A stretch of 34,416 nt of DNA, taken from NCBI RefSeq assembly GCF_001552635.1, contig NZ_BCRO01000117.1:1-34416 (forward strand), given 5' to 3'. Positions 15,119-22,544 of this stretch are shown in pieces. The DNA comes from Actinomadura hibisca NBRC 15177. GTDB lineage: Bacteria; Actinomycetota; Actinomycetes; Streptosporangiales; Streptosporangiaceae. A model generated the notes under the pieces. It saw nothing but the letters and a program-made list of their open reading frames with translations. It searched no databases and had not been told where the DNA came from. Position 1 is the first letter of the stretch. The number at the start of each line of letters is the position of its first letter. Both the position numbers and the translations under genes were made by a program.

Positions 15119-15252
15119 CGCCGCCGATCGGTCGCGGGACCTAGGCCGACCGGGACTTTCGACCGAGATTCCACCGTTTCACCCCGCTGGGAAGGGAACC
15201 ACTCCCACCAGGGGTTTTAGATGGACCCCGGGCGGCGGCCCGACGTCCCGAC

Positions 15253-15282
15253 TTGACACCCGGAACGGGGCCGCCCTATCGT
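15253..15282 (+). promoter_or_regulatory. Promoter of the flavin reductase gene
   Basis: Consensus TTGACA at 15253-15258 and TATCGT at 15277-15282 are 18 bases apart. The operator follows at once (15283), the same arrangement as at 8745-8790. Confidence 0.65.
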
Positions 15283-15298
15283 CCAAGCAAGCGCTTGG
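15283..15298. promoter_or_regulatory. KstR2-like/TetR-type operator, site 2
   Basis: CCAAGCAAGCGCTTGG is a 6-4-6 inverted repeat directly after the -10 box of the flavin reductase promoter. It is identical to site 1 except for one base in the spacer, and its core AGCAAGCGCTTGG is identical to site 3. Confidence 0.68.
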
Positions 15299-15318
15299 CT
15301 AAGAGAAGGGATCGGGTC

Positions 15319-15930
15319 ATGGCCGACGGTGCCACCGCAGCAGCCGCGTACGACTCGGCCGTACGACCCTCGGGCCAGGGAGTGACCCCCTTGACGCAGG
15401 CATCCCCCGACGGCCGGGCCGACGCGCCGGTGCCCGACGGCGCCGTGACCGACATCGACGCCGCCCGGTTCCGCTCGGTGCTGGGCCGCTTCGCCACCGG
15501 CGTCGTCGCCATCACCGGCATCGACCCCGGCTCGGCGCGCCCCACGGGCCTGGCCGCCAACTCCTTCACCTCGGTCTCGCTGGACCCGCCGCTGGTGGCG
15601 TTCTGCGTGGCGCACACCAGCAGCACCTGGCCGCTGCTCCAGAAGGCCGGGCGGCTCTGCATCAACATCCTCAGCGAGCCGCAGATCGAGGTGTGCAAGC
15701 AGCTCGCCATCAAGGGCGGCGACAAGTTCGCCGACATCTCCTGGTCGGGCTCGCCCGGCGGCAGCCCGGTCATCGAGGGCGCGCTGGCCTGGATCGAGGT
15801 GTCGGTCGAGCAGGAGCACGTCGCGGGCGACCACGTGATCGTGGTGGCGCGGGTGCACGACCTGGACAAGCACCACGAGGGCGAGCCGCTGCTGTTCTAC
15901 AAGGGCGGGTACGGCCGCTTCGACGGCTGA
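15319..15930 (+). CDS. Flavin reductase, HsaB-like (split-barrel FMN-binding)
   Basis: The 203-residue protein has a variable N-terminus (1 to about 50) and a flavin-reductase-like split barrel. Visible are RFRSVLGRFATGVVAITGI, GLAANSFTSVSLDPPLVAFCV, the block SSTWPLLQKAGRLCINILSE and C-terminal GDHVIVVARVHDL then EPLLFYKGGYG. This order is the one found in HsaB and other reductase partners of two-component flavin monooxygenases, which use NADH to supply free FMNH2. The start is ATG 15319, eight bases after AGAAGGG. The gene has its own promoter and operator and shares the latter with the luciferase-like monooxygenase operon, suggesting that it supplies that enzyme. An in-frame start at 15253 would lie inside the promoter and is rejected. 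Confidence 0.88.
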   Translation: MADGATAAAAYDSAVRPSGQGVTPLTQASPDGRADAPVPDGAVTDIDAARFRSVLGRFATGVVAITGIDPGSARPTGLAANSFTSVSLDPPLVAFCVAHTSSTWPLLQKAGRLCINILSEPQIEVCKQLAIKGGDKFADISWSGSPGGSPVIEGALAWIEVSVEQEHVAGDHVIVVARVHDLDKHHEGEPLLFYKGGYGRFDG

Positions 15931-15952
15931 ACCCGCGCTCGTCCGGCGGCGC

Positions 15953-17182
15953 TCAGCTCAGCGTCGTCTCCGGCTCGCGCAGCCGCGCCAGCACCTGCAG
16001 CGGGTCGGCCAGCACGTCGGCGAACGCGAACTCCGCGGCCCCCACCAGCGTGGCGTCGTCGCCCAGCTCGGCGGTGCGCAGCCGCACCTTCTCCCGTGAC
16101 GCCGCCAGCGCGCTGGTCGCCAGCACGCTGCGCACCTGCGCCGCCGACCCCAGGTAGACGTCGCGCAACGTCCCCCCGAAGATCACCAGGCCGGGGTTGA
16201 AGATGTTGACCAGGTTGGCGACGCCGAAGCCCAGCCAGCCGCCCACCCGGTGCAGCGCCTCGCGGGCCACGATGTCGCCGCGGTCGGCGGCGTCCACCAC
16301 CGCGCGCACCGCGTCGCGGCCGGTCTCGCCGGGCCGCTCGGCGCGCTCGGCGTGCGCGAGCAGGGTGCGCTCGCCCACCTCGGTCTCCAGGCAGCCGCGC
16401 GACCCGCAGGCGCACGGCCGCCCGCCGGGGTTGACGACCATGTGGCCGATCTCGCCGCCGAAGCCCTCCTGGCCGCCCAGCAGCCGCCCGCGCGCGATGA
16501 TGCCGCCGCCCACGCCGACGTCGCCGTGCAGGTAGATCAGGTCGTCGCAGCCCACGCCCGCGCCGCGCTCGTGCTCGGCCAGCGCGCCGAGGTCGGCGTC
16601 GTTGCAGACCGCGACCGGCACGCCGAGGCCGAGCCGCCGCGACAGCGCCTCGCCGAGCGGGAGGTCGCCGACGTCCAGGTTGGGGCCGAACATGATGCGG
16701 TCGTCGGCGCGCCGCACGATGCCGGGGAAGGCGAGCGCCGCGCCCACGCACACCGCGTCGCGCCCGGCCTTGCGCACCAGCGCGCGGGCCGCGCCCGCCA
16801 GCGCGTTCACCAGGTCGGCGGGGTCGACCTCCTGCTGCGCGCGGGCGGCCTCGCGGCGGTCCAGGATCTCCCCGCCGAGGCCGACGCGGGCGACGGCGAG
16901 CCGGTCCACGCCCACGTCGAACGCCAGCACGTACACGCGCGTGGACTCCGGCCGCACCACCAGCGACGGCCGCCCGGCGCGGCGGCCGGGGCGGCGCGGC
17001 AGCTCCTCGCGCACCAGGCCCGCGGCGGTGAGGTCGGCGGTCAGCGCCATGATGGTGCTGCGGTTCAGGCCCAGCGACTCGGCGAGCGTGGCGCGCGAGG
17101 CGGGGCCGCGCAGGTGCACGAAGCGCAGCAGCGTGCCGAGGTTGTGCCGCCGGATGTCCTCCTGCGAGGGGCCCGCCTTCAT
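15953..17182 (-). CDS. ROK-family transcriptional regulator
   Basis: The 409-residue protein has a winged helix-turn-helix at residues 15-60 (SRATLAESLGLNRSTIMALTADL) followed by a ROK sugar-kinase-like domain. That domain shows CNDADLGALAEHERG with the sugar-contact Asn-Asp pair (194-195), EIGHMVVNPGG and the ROK zinc motif: His247 with Cys257, Cys259 and Cys264 (CACGSRGC). Regulators of this XylR/NagC type release DNA on binding a sugar. Its ATG at 17182 overlaps the stop of the upstream ATPase gene (ATGA), so it is the last gene of the sugar transporter operon and probably controls it, sensing the transported sugar. The substrate is likely a pentose or related simple sugar, by inference from the XylF-like binding protein. 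Confidence 0.9.
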   Translation of the reverse strand: MKAGPSQEDIRRHNLGTLLRFVHLRGPASRATLAESLGLNRSTIMALTADLTAAGLVREELPRRPGRRAGRPSLVVRPESTRVYVLAFDVGVDRLAVARVGLGGEILDRREAARAQQEVDPADLVNALAGAARALVRKAGRDAVCVGAALAFPGIVRRADDRIMFGPNLDVGDLPLGEALSRRLGLGVPVAVCNDADLGALAEHERGAGVGCDDLIYLHGDVGVGGGIIARGRLLGGQEGFGGEIGHMVVNPGGRPCACGSRGCLETEVGERTLLAHAERAERPGETGRDAVRAVVDAADRGDIVAREALHRVGGWLGFGVANLVNIFNPGLVIFGGTLRDVYLGSAAQVRSVLATSALAASREKVRLRTAELGDDATLVGAAEFAFADVLADPLQVLARLREPETTLS

Positions 17183-18117
17183 CGCGGCAGCCCCAGGTCG
17201 CCGCTGCGGCCGGAGGTGATCAGTTCCACCACCTGGCGGTGGGTGACGTCGCCGGTGCGGACCTGGGCGACCATGTGGCCGAGGTACAGGGTCGCGATGC
17301 GGTCGGAGACGGCGAACACGTCGTTCATGTTGTGCGAGATCAGCACCACGGCCAGGCCCTTGTCGGCCAGCCGCCGCACCAGCTCCAGGACCTGCTGGGT
17401 CTGGGCGACGCCGAGCGCGGCGGCGGGCTCGTCCAGCACCACCAGGCGACTGTCCCAGAGCACCGCGCGGGCGAGCGCGACGGTCTGCCGCTGCCCGCCC
17501 GACAGGTCGGACACGCGGCGGCGCACCGAGCCCATGGTGCGCACCGACAATCCCGACAGCGTGCTGGTGGCGGCCGCCTCCATGCCCGCCTCGTCCAGCG
17601 CGAGCCCGCGGGTGCGCTCGCGGCCGAGGAACATGTTCTCGACGATGTCGAGGTTCTCGCACAGCGCGAGGTCCTGGTGGACGACCTCGATGCCGAGCGC
17701 GGCGGCGTCGCGCGGGCTGCCGAGGCGGACCGGCGCGCCCTCGAAGTAGTACTCGCCGGAGTCGAAGGGGTGCACGCCGCCGATGCCCTTGACCAGGGTC
17801 GTCTTGCCCGCGCCGTTGTCGCCGACCAGGGCGGTGACCTCGCCGGGATAGGCGGTGAACGCCACGTCGTACAGGACCTTGACCGCGCCGTAGCTCTTGT
17901 CGATCCCGCGCAGCTCCAGAACCGGGGTCACGGGCATGCCGGGGGCGCTGCCGTCTGCTGGGGGGTCATCTGTTTCGGGCTCCCACCGTGCCGCGGCTCG
18001 GGGGGCCGCGCGGTTGTCGCTGGTGAGCGTAGCAGCGGGGGTCGGGGACCGGAAAGCGGCGGCCGGGGACGCGGCGGCGGCGCGCGCCGCCGGATCCCCG
18101 GCCGCCGCCCCGGTCAT
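17179..18117 (-). CDS. Sugar ABC transporter ATPase, second copy
   Basis: This is a single-domain sugar-importer ATPase with Walker A GDNGAGKT (99-106), signature LSGGQRQTVA, Walker B VVLDEPAAALG and H-loop LISHNMND. It is closely similar to the ATPase at 19409-20194 but has Thr at the end of Walker A and Ala for Thr after Walker B (DEPAAA against DEPTAA). The start taken is ATG 18117, which overlaps the permease stop (ATGA) and gives 312 residues with a 60-residue Ala/Pro-rich N-terminal extension. An internal ATG at 17937 would yield a compact 252-residue ATPase like its paralogue, and neither start has a clear ribosome site. The extension is low-complexity, so the true start is uncertain. 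Confidence 0.85.
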   Translation of the reverse strand: MTGAAAGDPAARAAAASPAAAFRSPTPAATLTSDNRAAPRAAARWEPETDDPPADGSAPGMPVTPVLELRGIDKSYGAVKVLYDVAFTAYPGEVTALVGDNGAGKTTLVKGIGGVHPFDSGEYYFEGAPVRLGSPRDAAALGIEVVHQDLALCENLDIVENMFLGRERTRGLALDEAGMEAAATSTLSGLSVRTMGSVRRRVSDLSGGQRQTVALARAVLWDSRLVVLDEPAAALGVAQTQQVLELVRRLADKGLAVVLISHNMNDVFAVSDRIATLYLGHMVAQVRTGDVTHRQVVELITSGRSGDLGLPR

Positions 18118-19397
18118 CTGCCGGTGGCCGAGCGGCGCCGGCGGGCCAGCGCGTCGATGCTGGCGGCGAACAGCAGCACCGAGCCGGTGATGAGGAAGTT
18201 GAGGTACGCCTTGGTCCCCAGCAGCCCCAGGCCGTTGTCGATGATGGCGACGACCAGGCCGCCCAGCACCGCGTCGCGGGCCTTGCCGCGCCCGCCGAAC
18301 AGGCTGGTGCCGCCGATGACGGCCGCGCCGACCGCGTACAGCAGCGTGTTGCCCGAGCCCTCCGAGGGCGTCACCGAGTTCAGCCGGGAGGCCGCCACGA
18401 TGCCGGCCACCGCGGCCAGCGTCGAGGCGATCATGAAGACGGAGACCCGGATGCGGGTGACGTTCACCCCGGCGCGGCGCGCGGCCTCGGCGTTGCCGCC
18501 GACCGCGTAGACGTGCCGCCCGTAGGCGGTGCGGCCCAGCACGAACGTGCAGATGATCAGCAGGACGGCGACCAGCGGCACGCCCCACGGGATGCCCGCC
18601 AGCGTGATGAGCGGGCTCGGCGCGCGGTCCTGGCTGAGCAGGTAGGTCCCGGCCAGCAGCACGACCGCGACCGCCACCACCCGCAGCGCCACGAGCTGCA
18701 CGGGCTTGGCGGCCAGGCCGCGCGCGCTCTGCCGCTGCCAGCGCCAGAACTGGGAGGCCGCGTAGCCGACCGCGCACACCACCGCGAGCGCCCAGCCGAG
18801 CGCCACCGGCATGTTCTTGTTGGCCAGCGCCACGATCACGTCGTCGCGGACCGGGACGGTGCCGCCCTCGCCGACCAGCCACAGCGTGATGCCCTGGAGG
18901 CCGAGGAACAGCGCCAGCGTCACCACGAACGAGGGGATGCGCACCACCGCGACCAGCCAGCCGATCGCGGTGCCGATCACCACCCCGGCCGCCAGCGCCG
19001 CCAGCACCGCCACGTACCAGGGCTGCCCGGCGCTCACCATCAGCTTGGCCATCACGCAGGCGCACACGCCGCTGGTGACGCCGGCCGACAGGTCGATCTC
19101 GCCGAGCAGCAGCACGAACACCAGGCCCATCGCGAGGATGGTGACCGGCAGCGCCTGGGTGAACAGGTTGGCGATGTTGCGGTCGGACAGGAACGTCTCG
19201 GGCCGCAGCGCGGTGAACAGCACCACCAGGCCCGCGATGCCCAGCACCGCCGGGACCGCGCCGAGGTCGCCGGAGCGGACCTGCGCCCAGTAGTCGCGCA
19301 GCGCGCCGCCGAGATCGCTCGGCCGGTGGTCGGCGGCGAAGTCGGAGTCGGCCAGTTTCACGGCGGACGGCCCGCCCTTGGGGATGTCGGTGGACAT
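18114..19397 (-). CDS. Sugar ABC transporter permease (XylH/RbsC-like)
   Basis: The 427-residue membrane protein has about ten hydrophobic helices and the branched-chain/simple-sugar permease signatures VLLLGEIDLSAGVTSGV and GRTAYGRHVYAVGGNAEAARRAGVNV (the EAA-like cytoplasmic loop), then YAVGAAVIGGTSLFGGRG. Length and the soluble insertion between helices (about 225-260, FWRWQRQSARG) fit XylH-type permeases, which are longer than RbsC. The start is ATG 19397 with GGGAG upstream. It lies between two ATPase genes: 11 bases after the first and overlapping the second. It forms the membrane channel used by the binding protein at 20293. Confidence 0.92.
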   Translation of the reverse strand: MSTDIPKGGPSAVKLADSDFAADHRPSDLGGALRDYWAQVRSGDLGAVPAVLGIAGLVVLFTALRPETFLSDRNIANLFTQALPVTILAMGLVFVLLLGEIDLSAGVTSGVCACVMAKLMVSAGQPWYVAVLAALAAGVVIGTAIGWLVAVVRIPSFVVTLALFLGLQGITLWLVGEGGTVPVRDDVIVALANKNMPVALGWALAVVCAVGYAASQFWRWQRQSARGLAAKPVQLVALRVVAVAVVLLAGTYLLSQDRAPSPLITLAGIPWGVPLVAVLLIICTFVLGRTAYGRHVYAVGGNAEAARRAGVNVTRIRVSVFMIASTLAAVAGIVAASRLNSVTPSEGSGNTLLYAVGAAVIGGTSLFGGRGKARDAVLGGLVVAIIDNGLGLLGTKAYLNFLITGSVLLFAASIDALARRRRSATGR

Positions 19398-19408
19398 CGA
19401 GGCTCCCA

Positions 19409-20194
19409 CTAGATGCTCTCGGCGGCGGTCGCCGGCGCGAGTCCGAGATCGCCGGACCGGCCGGCGGTGATGAGTTCCACGACCTGGCCGTGGGTGACGT
19501 CGGCGCGCCTGACCTCGGCCGCGACCCGGCCCAGGTACAGGGTGGTGATGCGGTCGGCCACCTCGAACACGTCGTTCATGTTGTGCGAGATCAGCACGAC
19601 CGCGTGGCCGGTGTCGGCCAGGCGGCGCACCAGGTCCAGCACCTGCCGGGTCTGGGCGACGCCGAGCGCGGCGGTGGGCTCGTCCAGGATGACGACCTTG
19701 GAGTCCCACAGCGCGGCCTTGGCGATCGCCACGGTCTGCCGCTGCCCGCCCGACAGGCTCGCCACCTGCTGGCGCACCGACTTCACGGTGCGCACCGACA
19801 GCTTGGCGAGGGTCTGGCGGGCCGCCTCCTCCATCGCGTTCTCGTCGAGCACGATGCCCTTGCGGCGCTCGCGGCCCAGGAACATGTTCTGCACGATGTC
19901 CAGATTGTCGGCCAGCGCGAGATCCTGGTAGACCACCTCGATGCCGAGCGCGGCCGCGTCGCGCGGGCTGCCCACGCTCACCTGCCGCCCCTCGAACTCG
20001 ATGCGGCCCGAGTCGGTCGGGTGGATGCCGGCGATGCACTTGATGAGGGTGGACTTGCCCGCGCCGTTGTCGCCGACGAGGGCCATCACCTCCCCCTGGC
20101 GCAGGGTGAAGTCCACGTCGTGCAGCACGTGGACGGCGCCGAAGCTCTTGTTGAGCCCGGCGATGCGCAGAACGGGGTCGCCGTTGTCTGTCAC
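19409..20194 (-). CDS. Sugar ABC transporter ATPase, first copy
   Basis: This 261-residue single-domain ATPase has Walker A GDNGAGKS (41-48), Q-loop VVYQDLAL, signature LSGGQRQTVA, Walker B VVILDEPTAALG and H-loop LISHNMND. The family is the FrcA/XylG-like half-size form of the RbsA ATPase, which in many bacteria is one protein with two tandem domains. The start is GTG 20194 behind GGAAGGA. It follows the binding-protein gene across a 98-base gap that contains a strong hairpin and leads into the permease gene. All catalytic motifs are canonical, so this copy should be fully active. Confidence 0.92.
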   Translation of the reverse strand: MTDNGDPVLRIAGLNKSFGAVHVLHDVDFTLRQGEVMALVGDNGAGKSTLIKCIAGIHPTDSGRIEFEGRQVSVGSPRDAAALGIEVVYQDLALADNLDIVQNMFLGRERRKGIVLDENAMEEAARQTLAKLSVRTVKSVRQQVASLSGGQRQTVAIAKAALWDSKVVILDEPTAALGVAQTRQVLDLVRRLADTGHAVVLISHNMNDVFEVADRITTLYLGRVAAEVRRADVTHGQVVELITAGRSGDLGLAPATAAESI

Positions 20195-20217
20195 GGTCGT
20201 CCTTCCGGAGACGTCGG

Positions 20218-20259
20218 CCCGTGGCCGGGCCCCCTCAGCGGCGGGGGCCCGGCCACGGG
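20218..20259 (-). terminator. 17-bp perfect hairpin after the binding-protein gene
   Basis: CCCGTGGCCGGGCCCCC at 20218-20234 pairs completely with 20243-20259 around an 8-base loop. It lies between the binding-protein stop and the first ATPase start. Such hairpins commonly let partial transcription through and stabilise the upstream message, so that binding protein is made in excess over transporter. Confidence 0.8.
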
Positions 20260-20292
20260 GTCAGCGGGATCGGCTGGTGCGGCGGGGGGACC

Positions 20293-21378
20293 TCAGGCGA
20301 TCCCGGCGTCCTTGCACTTGGCGGCGTAGGCGCCCTTGCACAGCTCGTCCTTCTTCACGAAGCCGTCGTCCACGACCTTCTTGATGTTGCTCTTGTCGAC
20401 GCCGATCGGGGCCAGCAGCACCGAGGGCACGTCGCGCTTGCCCTGCGCGTCGTTGACGGTGCCGTTGGTCTCGCCCTTCTCGCCCTTCAGCACCGCGACC
20501 GCGAGCTTGGCGACCGCGTCGGCCTCCTGCTTGACCGGCTTGTAGACCGTCATGCACTGGGTGCCGTCGAGGATGTTCTGCAGGCCCTGCACGGTGGCGT
20601 CCTGGCCGGTGACCGGGACCTTGCCGGCCTGGCCGTTCTTCTTCAGGATCGTCACCGCCGAGTTGCCGACGCCGTCGTTGGCGGCCAGCACGCCGTCGAT
20701 CTTGCCGTCCTGCTGGGTCCACATCTGCTCGAAGATGGTGGCGGCCTTCTGGTTGTCCCAGTCGGGCACGGCCTGCTCGGCCACCTTCTTGTAGGTGGAG
20801 ACCTTGTCCAGCACGCTGTGCGCGCCCTGCGCGAACAGGGTGGCGTTGTTGTCGGTGGGCGCGCCGTTCAGGTAGGCGATGTTGGCGGCCTTGTCGCCCA
20901 GGCACTTCTGCAGGCCCTTGCCGAGCTCCTCGCCGACCTTCACGTTGTCGAAGGAGACGTAGTAGTCGCTGACGCCGCCCAGGGTGAGGCGGTCGTAGTC
21001 GATGGTCTTGACGCCCTGCTGCTGGGCCTTGCGCTGCACCGCGGCGGCCGAGTCGGAGTCCAGGCCGTCCACCACCAGCACGGTCGCGCCGCTGGTGATC
21101 ATCTGGTCGGCGATGGTCTGGAAGCGCTGGGTGGAGCCCTCGGCGTTCTGGATGTCGTACTTGACGCCGGCGGCCTTGAACGCCTGCTCCAGGTAGGGCC
21201 GGTCGAAGCTCTCGTAGCGGACCGAGGACTTGGTGTCGGGCAGGATCACGCCGATCTTGCCCTTGGCCGCGTCGCCGCCGGAGGCGGTGCCCTTGTCGCC
21301 GGAGTCGTCCCCGCAGGCGGTGAGCGAGAGCGCGGCGACCGCCGTCACGGCGGCGATGCCGAGAATCCCCTTGCGCAT
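20293..21378 (-). CDS. Sugar ABC transporter substrate-binding lipoprotein (XylF-like)
   Basis: The 361-residue protein has a lipoprotein signal MRKGILGIAAVTAVAALSLT with lipobox LTAC (Cys22), then a periplasmic-binding-protein type I fold. IGVILPDTKSSVRYESFDRPYLEQAF, VLVVDGLDSDSAAAVQRKA, the block TIDYDRLTLGGVSDYYVSFDN and GQDATVQGLQNILDGTQCMTVYKP are very like xylose-binding XylF and chemotaxis-associated ChvE-type proteins. It captures a sugar outside the membrane and delivers it to the permease. The start is ATG 21378, with an AAGG sequence (complement of 21388-21391) nine bases upstream. It heads a five-gene operon ending with a ROK regulator. Xylose is the best guess but not proven. Confidence 0.9.
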   Translation of the reverse strand: MRKGILGIAAVTAVAALSLTACGDDSGDKGTASGGDAAKGKIGVILPDTKSSVRYESFDRPYLEQAFKAAGVKYDIQNAEGSTQRFQTIADQMITSGATVLVVDGLDSDSAAAVQRKAQQQGVKTIDYDRLTLGGVSDYYVSFDNVKVGEELGKGLQKCLGDKAANIAYLNGAPTDNNATLFAQGAHSVLDKVSTYKKVAEQAVPDWDNQKAATIFEQMWTQQDGKIDGVLAANDGVGNSAVTILKKNGQAGKVPVTGQDATVQGLQNILDGTQCMTVYKPVKQEADAVAKLAVAVLKGEKGETNGTVNDAQGKRDVPSVLLAPIGVDKSNIKKVVDDGFVKKDELCKGAYAAKCKDAGIA

Positions 21379-21465
21379 GGCCGGGTCCTTTCAGGGGTGG
21401 CCGCCGAGGCGGCCGAACGGGGGTGGGAACGCCGGCGGCGGGTCGTCCCGGTCACCGGCGCGAAT

Positions 21466-21480
21466 GTTGTGCCACGCAAC
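21466..21480. promoter_or_regulatory. Candidate operator dyad upstream of the binding-protein gene
   Basis: GTTGTGCCACGCAAC is a 15-bp interrupted palindrome about 90 bases upstream of ATG 21378. Its position suits a regulator of the sugar operon such as the ROK protein. No promoter boxes could be assigned with confidence. Confidence 0.35.
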
Positions 21481-21528
21481 TTATGTCGCGTTCGGGAGTG
21501 GCGCCAGACCTGCGGGCATATCTATTTG

Positions 21529-21544
21529 TTGTTCGCAGTAACAA
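21529..21544. promoter_or_regulatory. Second candidate dyad upstream of the binding-protein gene
   Basis: TTGTTCGCAGTAACAA has 5-bp perfect arms around a 6-base spacer and lies in the least GC-rich part of the region. ROK and LacI family operators often have TTG/CAA-type arms, but the match is only by form. Confidence 0.35.
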
Positions 21545-21824
21545 TCCCGTAACGCGCTCCGACCTGCGAGAAGATCAAAACCTCTACCCGCAGCAGCGGC
21601 GGCATAACCTGTTCGGCGTCCTCGGAAGGCGGCGGCGCGGGAGGCGTGACAGGGCGCGAAAGTTTCCGGACTCAACATTTCCCACCACCCCCGACCTGCG
21701 CGGGCACGGACGGAGGGGCGGACGCGGCACGGGCGCGAAGCGAGGCCACAGTGTTGGACGACGGCGCAGAGCACTGGACGGGCCACAGGAAGCGCGGGGA
21801 CGCGGGGAGACAAGGCGGTGCCAG

Positions 21825-21901
21825 GGGCACCGGGCACCGGGCGTCGGGCACCGGGCACCGGGCGTCGGGCACCGGGCGTCGGGCACCGGGCGTCGGGCAC
21901 C
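21825..21901. repeat. Tandem 7-bp repeat, 11 units
   Basis: Eleven consecutive heptamers, each GGGCACC or GGGCGTC, fill 77 bases without interruption; a diverged unit GGGTGGC follows. The order of the two variants is itself partly periodic (ACC, ACC, GTC twice, then alternating). Seven is not a multiple of three, so it is not a conserved protein repeat in one frame. Confidence 0.9.
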
Positions 21902-22031
21902 GGGTGGCCGTTGGGGGAAGCGCGCGGGGTCACGGCGCGCGGTGTTCGGGGCGCGGGGTACGGTCCGCGCCCGCCGTGGTCATGCAGACCCGCGCCGGAG
22001 TGCGCCGGCGTCGCCCTGCATGACCACCTCT

Positions 22032-22328
22032 TCAGTGGATGCGCAGCACCCTCGCGACCCGGTCGGCCGCCTCGGCGAGGTCATCGGCGCGCGCGATCCG
22101 CTCCGCCCACGACCACCAGTACCACCATCCGTCCGCGTCCTCCTCGGCCTGGATGTTCTCCGCGAGGGCGACGGCGTCCGGATTCATCACATGCAGGCTC
22201 GGCGGCTGGGCCCGGGGCAAGTTCACACGTGCCCGGAAACCCCGTTCTCTCAGCTCGCCGCCGAGGTCTTCCAGATAGTCGAGCCGCGTCTTGGGCAACG
22301 CGGCGGTTCCCGTATCGTCAGGCGTCAT
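22032..22328 (-). CDS. Small hypothetical actinobacterial protein
   Basis: The 98-residue protein has an N-terminal helix (KTRLDYLEDLGGELRERGF), a strand region RARVNLPRAQPPSLHVMNP and a tryptophan-rich segment DADGWWYWWSWAERIARADD before a final helix AEAADRVARVL. The WWYWWSW segment preceded by an Asp/Gly turn resembles small uncharacterised actinomycete proteins that I know only as hypothetical. The start is ATG 22328, preceded by GGGGGAAACCGAGG. It has no signal peptide or membrane helix. The function is unknown, and it stands alone after the repeat region. Confidence 0.72.
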   Translation of the reverse strand: MTPDDTGTAALPKTRLDYLEDLGGELRERGFRARVNLPRAQPPSLHVMNPDAVALAENIQAEEDADGWWYWWSWAERIARADDLAEAADRVARVLRIH

Positions 22329-22544
22329 CCTCGGTTTCCCCCTGGACTCCGCATGGCCCGACGAGCACTCACCCTCCCGTGTCCGGTGCCGCCGCGCAAG
22401 CACTTCGGGCAGGTCAGCGCCCCGGCGAGCCGGGCGTCCCGGAACCGGGCCGCGACGCGCCCGGCGCGCCCGGGACGCCGATCACCGGTGATCGGCCGCC
22501 ATCCGGGATATGTTTCGCGTAACCGGCGGAAAGGGTGATCAGTG

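Larger units (their letters stand above)
21379..22031. other. 650-bp non-coding region upstream of the sugar operon
   Basis: No convincing gene is seen. Bases 21505-21560 are less GC-rich than the surroundings and probably hold the promoter and operators of the binding-protein operon. Bases 21600-21820 show nothing I recognise. Bases 21825-21901 are a 7-bp tandem repeat. Open frames across it encode only repetitive Pro/Arg/Gly strings. Confidence 0.6.

Noticed and set aside
21481..21933. A minus-strand frame of 150 codons covering the 7-bp repeat
   Set aside because: Most of its sequence is Pro/Arg/Ala repeat read-through, it has no ribosome site, and it overlaps the likely promoter of the sugar operon.
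21423..22538. A plus-strand frame of 371 codons across the non-coding region
   Set aside because: It crosses the tandem repeat and the small gene at 22032-22328 in antisense, with no recognisable domain.
22329..22544. Searched for a tRNA or further gene between the small hypothetical and the membrane protein
   Set aside because: No cloverleaf, CCA end or motif-bearing frame was found; I see nothing in these 216 bases beyond the ribosome sites.
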